64,000 nucleotides of DNA, taken from an uncultured Cryomorphaceae bacterium. GTDB lineage: Bacteria; Bacteroidota; Bacteroidia; Flavobacteriales; Schleiferiaceae. The notes under the pieces are model-generated. The model saw only the letters and a list, made by a program, of their open reading frames with translations. It was not told the DNA's origin and ran no database searches. The translations under genes and the position numbers were made by a program. Location of the stretch: the NCBI GenBank assembly GCA_937120475.1, contig CAKZJV010000007.1:2372068-2436067 (forward strand). Direction: 5' to 3'. Positions 24,485-32,600 of this stretch are shown piece by piece. Position 1 is the first letter of the stretch; each line of letters begins with the position of its first letter.

Positions 24485-27346
24485 TTAGCGAATAATCTTT
24501 TGAGTACCTGAAACCGCAGCAGAACGCACTTTAACGATGTACAACTGCCGGGACCCGTTGGCAGGGATATGAATGGTACCCTCCTGTCCTTCCATTCTAA
24601 CAACCATTCTCCCACTCAGGTCATAAACCTCGATAGAAACATCAGTAAGTTGCCCCAACACTACCGCAATACCATCATCTGAAGCATACGCATACCACGG
24701 CTGAGCCAAAACCTCCTCCGTATCCACCCCTGGAGAAGAAAAATGCAACACAAAACGATCAGGGCCGTAGGCATCATTTTGCACGAAATTATAGTCTGAG
24801 CTTTTAACATCATGCCATACGTTCAGCATTTTATCCTCCAGGTAAACAGCCGAATAGCGGTTCAATTGACCAGCCTCCAAATGGAAAGAACAAGCCTGGC
24901 CGTCCACCCCATCCCTTAAGGAAAGCGGGAAGGAAGAAATACCATTGAGCCCTACCCGGCAGATGGAGTACAGCTCACCGTTAAGTTGAGTACTTAAGTT
25001 AGGAGTATCCCCATTGAGCAACTTCCGGGCGTCCAAAGCCGCATCAAAACCAGGGGTGGCCTGTGGGTCAAAACCAATAAAGATCTCATCCGATGTAAGA
25101 AAGTCGTTCAGTGTAAGCCATACCCCATCCACCGGAGCAGCCTTCATCAAAGCCGTGGAAGGAGCCGTTACCCTTTGATCCTGTTCGAAGGTAAAGTTAC
25201 CGGCCGTGGCGTTGGAAGTCTGCACCCAAAAACCCTGGAAAGGCGCCAAATACTGCGAACCCCCGTTGGTACCCACCCCGCTCACATAGGAAGCGTAAGA
25301 GCCACCCTTATTCACATAAAAAGCATTGCTCATACCGGCCGGCAGGCTTTGCCCGTTCCAATCGTACTGTGAAGGATACGGGTTAGCCAGGAAGTTCCAG
25401 CCTTCGGTGGCCGTTTGCGCAGTGCCCCCTACAAAACCCACGGCAGTGGATTGCCCGTTGTTGTAGCCCAGAGCCACCGTAACATCACCATTAGCTACCG
25501 TGCCATCCAGTTGAGAGGTACCTGCCCCGCTGCGTAAAAAGGTGCCATAGCTGTTGGTACCCGCATACATGGCGTAACCTTTTCCATTGGCGGCCACATC
25601 GGTAAGAGCAGTGGGCGGCTCCCAGGCAGCCGTAGCGGCATTCCACTGCCAAACGGTACCCTGGCTGCTGTTGGCCGCCACCATGGTTTGCCCTTCGTTA
25701 AACTCTTCTAAGGTGGCATCGGTAAAAGGCGAGCCTAAATAATGATAGCGGGCGGTACTGGCATCCAGCCAGGCCTGGGCACTTACATTACCCAGCACTG
25801 TACCGTCTCCTATAATCTGGCCATAGGAAGAGACAGAAGAAGCCGCTAAGGTGAGGCTATCGTTGGTTTGGAGGGTGGTACCGGAGCTGACCTGCACTAC
25901 GCCTTCGGTATTAATTTTTACGTCATCAAGGCTAAGGGTTTCACCGCTATTGTCAAATACTAAGGTTCCGCTACCGCTGATTACATTGGGGTCGTAGGGA
26001 ATGACTTTGTTGTCGGGCAGGGTCGCAATCCCGGTATTAGCACCCCCGGCCGTACCCTGGTTAAAGTTGTAATAGGCCACCAGTCCGGATTCATTACCAG
26101 TGAGTTCACTGTTCATAGAGGCCTGTATCTGGGCCTGAGTGCGTACCGTATCCCAAAAACGGAACTCATCTATAGTCGCGTTCAGGTGTTCCGAAAAGCC
26201 GGAAGAGACATCACGACAGCCGATGTAGGTGGTGGTAGGTGCGTTCCCGCTATAGGTCTCGGCTGCATTATCGGTAAAGTCAGATACTCCGTTCACATAA
26301 ATGGTTTGCGTATTACCATTTCTTACGTAAGCAATATGATACCAGGTATTGGCAGCAAGTACGGTATTGGCGGTTTTAAAATTACCGCTGGGCAGGTAAT
26401 GGTCAATAGCCACTTTGCCCCCGGATAAAAGCAGGTAATTGCGATAGTAGGAATTGGTCGGGTAAAACTCTCCGTATAAACCACCCGAAGCACTGGCCAC
26501 ATTGGGTTTTACCCAGGCCTCTATAGTATAGGTAGCATCATTACCGATCAGGTGCTCTCCGATTTGGATACGATCGTTTGAACCATCCAATGACAGGGCA
26601 TTGGCCGGGCTACCCGTACCGCTGAAGGTGCCCCCGGCTCCACTTACCCAGTTGGAGCTGTTGCCACTTAGAGCAAAATTGCTCAATGTACCGTTAGTAC
26701 TGGTGCTTTTAGCTACCCCCCTGATATCACCTCCTAAGGTTACCGTATCTCCCTGGCTTAAAGTAAGGTCGATACCACTGGGCAGGATAAGTCTGGACGC
26801 TGTAAAACTACCCGGAGAAGTATTTGAATTAAGAATTACATCAATCGAAGCAGTTGGAGCTGAACCCTTGGACCAGGAGGTACCATTCCAGCTATTAGCA
26901 GATAATTGAGCGCTGGGAAAGGGAGCACTGCCCAAGCCGCTGGAACTTGAAAAGGTAAGGCCCACTGGGTGCGTTTGAGTGCTTCCCGAGACATTGTAAT
27001 AAATCTTGCTATAACTACTACTGCCCAATGTATTGCTAACGCGCCACCAATACCGGACTGGATCCGAGGGAAAGTCCTTAAATGAAACTCTATATATAAA
27101 AATAGAGCCTTTCTGATAATAGTCGGCCGATTCTCCTCTATAATCTGTGTATTGACCCATATAGGTGTAAACACCATTCACCGCAGCGGTTCCGGCCCCG
27201 CTAAGTTCCAGGTCCAGCATCTGGGCATATAACGGAGCCATGCCAGAAAGGACTAAAGCCAGGGTAGCCAGGATTTTTTTACGGGTTCCCTTGTAAAAAT
27301 TGTAAAAAGATTTTTTCGGGAAGAAAAGCAAGATAAGTGGCTTCAT
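24485..27346 (-). CDS. Cassette 2 large secreted protein: LamG head, shared tail, T9SS sorting domain
   Basis: A 953-residue protein starting at ATG 27346; the TTG at 27373 is upstream of the usable start and overlaps the -7 box. The signal peptide ends LYAQ (about 42). LamG spans about 245-440 (LSLDGSNDRIQIGEHL, NTWYHIAYVRNGNTQTIYVNG, ATIDEFRFWDTVRTQ). The shared tail begins at SSYGQIIGDGTVLGN. It ends in a T9SS type A domain (VEVYDLSGRMV-like, LYIVKVRSAAV, terminal QKIIR). The last about 190 residues closely match cassette 3. It should be surface displayed, binding carbohydrate or protein through LamG; the ligand is unknown. Confidence 0.9.
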   Translation of the reverse strand: MKPLILLFFPKKSFYNFYKGTRKKILATLALVLSGMAPLYAQMLDLELSGAGTAAVNGVYTYMGQYTDYRGESADYYQKGSIFIYRVSFKDFPSDPVRYWWRVSNTLGSSSYSKIYYNVSGSTQTHPVGLTFSSSSGLGSAPFPSAQLSANSWNGTSWSKGSAPTASIDVILNSNTSPGSFTASRLILPSGIDLTLSQGDTVTLGGDIRGVAKSTSTNGTLSNFALSGNSSNWVSGAGGTFSGTGSPANALSLDGSNDRIQIGEHLIGNDATYTIEAWVKPNVASASGGLYGEFYPTNSYYRNYLLLSGGKVAIDHYLPSGNFKTANTVLAANTWYHIAYVRNGNTQTIYVNGVSDFTDNAAETYSGNAPTTTYIGCRDVSSGFSEHLNATIDEFRFWDTVRTQAQIQASMNSELTGNESGLVAYYNFNQGTAGGANTGIATLPDNKVIPYDPNVISGSGTLVFDNSGETLSLDDVKINTEGVVQVSSGTTLQTNDSLTLAASSVSSYGQIIGDGTVLGNVSAQAWLDASTARYHYLGSPFTDATLEEFNEGQTMVAANSSQGTVWQWNAATAAWEPPTALTDVAANGKGYAMYAGTNSYGTFLRSGAGTSQLDGTVANGDVTVALGYNNGQSTAVGFVGGTAQTATEGWNFLANPYPSQYDWNGQSLPAGMSNAFYVNKGGSYASYVSGVGTNGGSQYLAPFQGFWVQTSNATAGNFTFEQDQRVTAPSTALMKAAPVDGVWLTLNDFLTSDEIFIGFDPQATPGFDAALDARKLLNGDTPNLSTQLNGELYSICRVGLNGISSFPLSLRDGVDGQACSFHLEAGQLNRYSAVYLEDKMLNVWHDVKSSDYNFVQNDAYGPDRFVLHFSSPGVDTEEVLAQPWYAYASDDGIAVVLGQLTDVSIEVYDLSGRMVVRMEGQEGTIHIPANGSRQLYIVKVRSAAVSGTQKIIR

Positions 27347-27370
27347 AAGGAGAATCTTTAAATCACGTAT

Positions 27371-27427
27371 CAAAAATCCCTGCCCTATCCTATATTGACA
27401 AAAAAACGGTATCTACCTTTTCTCTAC
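27371..27427 (-). promoter_or_regulatory. Cassette 2 promoter with class A direct-repeat operator
   Basis: On the minus strand TTTG (27399-27402), 20 nt and GATTTTTG (27371-27378) form a near-consensus promoter. TCTAC occurs at 27412-27416 and again at 27423-27427 on the plus strand, an 11-bp period, starting 33 nt beyond the -7 box. This duplicates the cassette 1 arrangement in core sequence, period and distance. Confidence 0.65.
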
Positions 27428-27447
27428 AGCATTTTTAAGTTGCTGTA
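27425..27447 (-). terminator. Hairpin between class A regulator 2 and cassette 2
   Basis: TACAGCA (27425-27431) and TGCTGTA (27441-27447) form a 7-bp stem with a 9-nt loop, 38 nt after the regulator stop. There is no T-run on the minus strand. It overlaps the second TCTAC unit, so it could affect both readthrough and operator use. Confidence 0.35.
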
Positions 27448-27484
27448 AATCAGGCGTTTTAATTTAAGACCCAAGGAAATGGTC

Positions 27485-29272
27485 TTAACTTAACTGCAGT
27501 AAAAAAGATTCCAAACCCTGTTCAGCATCCAGGCCAATCTTCTTTTTGAGGCGGTACTTGGCCTGGTGAATACTACTGGAATTGATGTGCAGGAGGCTGG
27601 CAATTTCGCGATTGTTCATACCCAGTTTTATGAGCGCGGCCAGTCGTAATTCCCCGGAGGTAAGTTTAGGGTTGCTGCGCAGCAGGTCCTGCACAAAAGA
27701 AGGGTGTAGCTCCCCAAAGCTGGTGTCAAACTGGGCCCAGTCTTTTTCCTGCAGGCGATTGTCTCTCAGCAGGTGTTTAAGGTCTTTAAGATCGGCTTCT
27801 CCGTTTTCTACTATCTCGTTTTTGATACGACCAATAAACTCATTGTGCCGCATCAGGCCCAGTGCCTGGGCGGTGAGTTCCCGCTTTTGGTGGTCCAGCT
27901 TTTCCTGGATGCGCTCGCGTTCAATGCTTTCGGCCAATGCCGTAGCCTCGGCCAGCTTGCGGCTTTTGGCTTCCCGCTGGGCGCGTACTTTGTGGAGCCG
28001 GGCGTAAATGAGGGCGATGAACCCCAATAAGAGCAGTGCTAGCACCGCGCTGCCGTAATAGGTACGTTGTAGTTCCTTATCCCGCTTCAGCAGGGCCATT
28101 TGCGATTCTGCTTCCAGCAGTTCTTTTTCTTTTTGGGCGGTTTCAAATTTTTCTTCAGCCTCCGCAATGGCCTGGGCATTTACCTGTTGGTTGAGACTAT
28201 CCTGCAAGGCGTGGTAGCGCTTGAAATAGGCAAGAGCCTGCGGGTAATCCTTTTGATCTGCGTAATAGGAAGAAAGGTAATTCAGCAATTGCGCCTGGTT
28301 AGCTGGCATGGCATACTGGAGTACATAATCTTCGGAAAACACCAGGAAAGGACCTTTGCCCCCGTAATCTTTCAAAAACAACTGCACCTCTTGTTCGAGC
28401 GCTTCTTCATATTGTGCGGTATCCATTACAAAAGCAGCTAGGCTCCCCAGCATACGGGCCTCCTGCATTTTGGCCCCCGTTTTTTGGGCCAGCGCCAGTG
28501 CTTCACGCATATAGCGAAAGGCTTCTAAGCGCATCCCCTTTTGTAAAAGGATATCTCCCAGGTAGGAAAGGGACTCCAGTTGCTTGGCTTCAAGCCCGTT
28601 TTGTTGGGTGATATCCAGGCTCAGGCGGATGTAATACTCCGCAGAATCCAGGCGCTCTAATTTTTTATGGGCCAGGCCGGCAAAGAGGTAAGCCCCGGCC
28701 ACACCTTCCGGCCTGGGTTCTTGTTGGTAAGCCCTGGCCGATTCATAAAAGTAAGGAAGTGCCTGTTCGTAATCTTTTTTGAAATAATAAAAATGGGTGC
28801 CTATGCCCATGGCGGTGGGGGCAAATTTGGACACATCCCCCTGTTTCTGATAAAAGTGATACACTTTGGTAAAATAGTACAGCGAACTGTCAAACCTGCG
28901 TTGGTAATAATAATGATAGGCTTTATGGTAAAAAGCACGATGGAGTTGCTCCTTGTTACCCGACCTGCGGAAGAGTTCGGTGGCTTCTTCCACGTAGGCT
29001 TTGGCCGAATCCATATTTCCGGCTTTGGTCCACTGGCCCGAGCCGAGTAATAATATGTCGGCTGTTACGGTATCATTGGCTATGGACCGCGCCAACTGTT
29101 GCGCCAGACGGTTGTAATACAGGCTGGAATCCATGGATTTTTGTTGCCATTGATCGGATAACTGCCGGTAACGCCCAATTTGTTCCAAGGTGTCCGGGTG
29201 ATCCTGGCCTTCAGATGTTGCGGATACTAAGAAGAGTAGAATTACAATGCCTGCTTTTTGGGAAAGGGACAT
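27485..29272 (-). CDS. Class A membrane TPR regulator with C-terminal LuxR-like helix-turn-helix
   Basis: A 595-residue protein: signal peptide ending TSEGQ (about 22), TPR units from about 50 to 380 (for example AFYHKAYHYYYQRRFDSSLYYF, ALPYFYESARAYQQ), a membrane helix at about 404-423, a coiled coil with EKLDHQKRELTAQAL, and an HTH around 538-572 (GMNNREIASLLHINSSSIHQAKYRLKKK). The DW-FD-SF-LHP-F segment before the HTH is shared with the regulator at 18573 and defines class A. Predicted as an inner-membrane one-component regulator whose TPRs read a periplasmic signal. It sits 138 nt upstream of cassette 2, whose promoter carries the TCTAC repeat. Confidence 0.88.
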   Translation of the reverse strand: MSLSQKAGIVILLFLVSATSEGQDHPDTLEQIGRYRQLSDQWQQKSMDSSLYYNRLAQQLARSIANDTVTADILLLGSGQWTKAGNMDSAKAYVEEATELFRRSGNKEQLHRAFYHKAYHYYYQRRFDSSLYYFTKVYHFYQKQGDVSKFAPTAMGIGTHFYYFKKDYEQALPYFYESARAYQQEPRPEGVAGAYLFAGLAHKKLERLDSAEYYIRLSLDITQQNGLEAKQLESLSYLGDILLQKGMRLEAFRYMREALALAQKTGAKMQEARMLGSLAAFVMDTAQYEEALEQEVQLFLKDYGGKGPFLVFSEDYVLQYAMPANQAQLLNYLSSYYADQKDYPQALAYFKRYHALQDSLNQQVNAQAIAEAEEKFETAQKEKELLEAESQMALLKRDKELQRTYYGSAVLALLLLGFIALIYARLHKVRAQREAKSRKLAEATALAESIERERIQEKLDHQKRELTAQALGLMRHNEFIGRIKNEIVENGEADLKDLKHLLRDNRLQEKDWAQFDTSFGELHPSFVQDLLRSNPKLTSGELRLAALIKLGMNNREIASLLHINSSSIHQAKYRLKKKIGLDAEQGLESFLLQLS

Positions 29273-29349
29273 TGAGGTATGCGTTTAGTTTATTAAAGGC
29301 ATTAAGCTAAACATAAAATGGTAAATAAGAACTACGGTAAAGTTTGTTG

Positions 29350-29378
29350 CACCAGTGCCTTTGCCGGGGGTACTGGTG
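29350..29378. repeat. Inverted repeat between cassette 3 small gene and class A regulator 2
   Basis: CACCAGT (29350-29356) and ACTGGTG (29372-29378) form a 7-bp stem with a 15-nt loop about 66 nt past the end of the small gene. No T-run follows. It may be a weak terminator or a binding site in front of the regulator gene. Confidence 0.3.
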
Positions 29379-29443
29379 ATAAATAACTCTAATACAATCC
29401 TTTAGAAAAACCGGATAAGAGGGGCTACCGCATAAAAAAGTAA

Positions 29444-29632
29444 TTATCCATGATTACTTTTTCGTTGATTATACGCCTTCTTTCCTCCGTAGAGGGCGCC
29501 CGCTGCGATGAGGACCTCTATGAAACCAAAAGGCGTAGGAGCATCCGGGTCTTCAGGTTGGCTGAAGGCCGGAATTGTTAGTATAATCAGGAAGGAAAGG
29601 GTAAGGGCGTATTTTATGAAGCTTTTCATCAT
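29444..29632 (-). CDS. Cassette 3 small secreted peptide (PDAPTPFG family)
   Basis: A 62-residue protein from ATG 29632 (a TTG and a second ATG adjoin it). The signal peptide ends AFSQ, then PEDPDAPTPFG, FIEVLIAAGALYGG and a basic tail KKAYNQRKSNHG. It shares FIEVLIAAGALYGG exactly with cassette 2, as expected from the close match of the two large-gene tails. It starts 14 nt after the large gene. Predicted to be exported by Sec and to sit in or on a membrane through the short hydrophobic stretch; role unknown. Confidence 0.88.
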   Translation of the reverse strand: MMKSFIKYALTLSFLIILTIPAFSQPEDPDAPTPFGFIEVLIAAGALYGGKKAYNQRKSNHG

Positions 29633-29646
29633 CAAGAGCTTGAAGA

Positions 29647-32600
29647 TTATCGGATAATTTTTTGGGTTTTGGAGAAGTAAGTAGTGCTTACTTTAACGAT
29701 GTACAACTGCCGGGCCCGGTTGGTAGGTATATGGACCTGGCCTTGCTGGTGTTCCAGTTTAAAAACCATCCTGCCACTCAGGTCATAAACCTCGACAGAA
29801 GCATCAGTAAGTTGCCCCAACTGCACCGCAATGCCACCTTCGGAGGCATAGGCGTACCACGACTGCACGGGAAGTTCTTCGGTTGCTATACCCGGAGAAG
29901 AAAAATGCAACACAAAACGGTTTGGGCCGTAGGCATTATTTTGCACGAAACTATAGTCTGAGCTTTTAACATCATGCCACACGTGCAGCATTTTATCCTC
30001 CAGGTGAACAGCCGAATAGTGGGTCAATTGACCAGACTCCAAATGGAAAGAACAAGCCTGGCCATCCACCCCATCCCTTAAGGAAAGCGGGAAGGAAGAA
30101 ATACCATTGAGCCCTACCCGGCAAATGGAGTACAGCTCACCGTTAAGTTGAGTGCTCAGATTAGCCGCACGGGCATTCAGGAGCTTATGCGCATCCAAAT
30201 CCGCATCAAAGCCGTTGGTGCCATTGGGGTCAAAACCAATAAAAATCTCATCCGATGTAAGAGAGTCGTTCAGTGTAAGCCATACCCCATCCACCGGAGC
30301 AGCCTTCATCAAACTGGCAGAAGGTGCAGTAACTCTTTGATCTTGCTCAAAAGTGAAGTTGCCGGGCGTGGCGTTGGTGGTTTGTACCCAGAAGCCCTGA
30401 AAGGGTGCCAAATACTGCGTACCCCCGTTGGTACCCACCCCACTTACATACGAAGCAAAAGAGCCCCCCTGGTTGATGTAGAAAGCATTGTTAGTACCAG
30501 AGGGTAAAGACTGTCCGTCCCAATCGTATTGCGAAGGATAGGGGTTGGCCAGCAGGTTCCAGCCTTCAGTAGCACTTTGTGAAGTACCCCCCACAAAACC
30601 GATGGTAGCAGACTGGCCGTTGTTATAGCCCAGGGCTACATCAATATCGCCATTAGCCACGGTCCCATCCAGTTCGGATGGCCCGGAGGCACCCATGAGG
30701 AAGGTAGCGTGTGCATTAGTACCGGCATAAATGGCATAGGCCTTTCCGTTGGTGGCTACATCGGTAAGGGCTGAAGGAGCTTCCCAGGCAGCATTGGCAG
30801 CGTTCCATAGCCACACGGAACCCTGGCTGCTATTGGCGGCTACCATGGTTTGGCCTTCGTTGAATTCCTCAATGGTGGCATTGGTAAAGGGGGCACCCAG
30901 GTAGTGGTAGCGGGCCGTACTTACATCCAGCCAGGCTTGAGAGGTAACGTTACCCAGTACGGCACCACCGCCAATGATTTGCCCGTAAGAAGAAACGGAA
31001 GAAGCGGTAAGGGTTAGGGAATCACTGGTTTGGAGGGTGGTTCCGCTTTCCACATGGAGCACCCCTTCAAACTCATAAGCCTCGAGGTATATACCCAGGG
31101 TATCGCCATTGCTGTCAAAGCTCACGGTACCGATGCCGGAAAAGCCGTTGCCGAAATTATAGACGTTTCGACTTACGTTGATGGTGTTGCCGGTGCCGGT
31201 GTTCAGGCTCATGGCTTCATCAATATAAATGTCTTTAGCCGTAAAAGAGGCGGGTGCGGCATTGTCTCTTATCCAAACGTTTACGGTGTCATTAGGAGTG
31301 CCATTATCCCAGGCTCCGGCTGTCCAACTGGAACCTTTTACCGGGAAGTGGCTTTCATAGATCCGTAAATAAGGGTTGCCATCATTACGGAGCGGATGGA
31401 TGGCCCAGGTATTGGTAAAATCAAAGCCACTGAACTTTGATTCCTGCTTCATTTCGGCCGTGCTAAGGCCGGTGCCTGAAGTACCCGTGGCAAAACTATC
31501 CGTATTCCAGTAGTTGCTGGCTGCCGGCTGGGCAAAGGGAAATTGCGTTAAACCAACGGCACCACCTACATTTGAACTACCGCTTGTAGCACTGGTGGTA
31601 TAGTTATTACTGATGGTGCCGGTGATATAAGTACCGATAAGCCCACCTGCAGGTCCACCTCCGTTTACCGTACCGCTAAAGTGGTTGTTGGTTACGATGT
31701 ACCCATTGCCTGAAAACTGACCCATAAGCCCTCCGGTTCGGCCGGTACCGGTTAGGGTACCACTGGCATAACATAGGTTAATATGGATGCTGCCGGCACC
31801 ACCTACCAGGCCACCTACCAGGTCCACCCCGCTTACATCACCGGTAGCATAACATCTACTAATGGTTACATTGGTATTAGCAGCCCCGATGAGGCCACCT
31901 ACAGAGTTGCCCCCGTTTACATTAGCGGATGAATAACAATCTACCATTGTGGTGCCTGTGACACCACCGGAAAGGCCTCCACCATACAAGGGCGTAGTTA
32001 CAGTACCACTACTATAGCAATCTGAAACAGTATCGGATGGATAGCTAAGGCTTCCTACTAAACCTCCGGCATAACCTGTAGTGCCTACTACTGCAACAAC
32101 GCTACCGGTGGCATAGCAGTGTTTTATACTACAGCCCCGGCAGATCCCGAGCAGTGGCCCTGCGTAGCGCCAGCCAGTAATAGTGTCATTTACAAAACCT
32201 AAGCTATCCACCGAGCCGGTAAGGTCCGAGAAAAGGCCGGTCATTTCCATGGTGGGACGGTTAATGTACAGGTTGGATATCACGTATCCCTGCCCGCGGA
32301 AGGAACCGCTGAAATCAATAGTGGAATCTGAAAAGAATTCCCCGTTACCAATCGGGTCGAAGCCCAGTCCATTATTCCAACTTGAAGTGACGGAGGCATC
32401 AATGTTATTCATCAGGATAAAATGACTTTCCAGAAAAACCTCATCATCAATAGCCTGCAGTTCATTAATATTGGTAATCTGGAAAGGGTCACCCTCGGTG
32501 CCCTCACCACCGGCAAAGGGTATTTCCACCAGGTTTACAAAAGCCAGGTCGCTGGCTTCATATCCGGCCTCATCAGTACCGGTAAGCAATACGGGAGTAT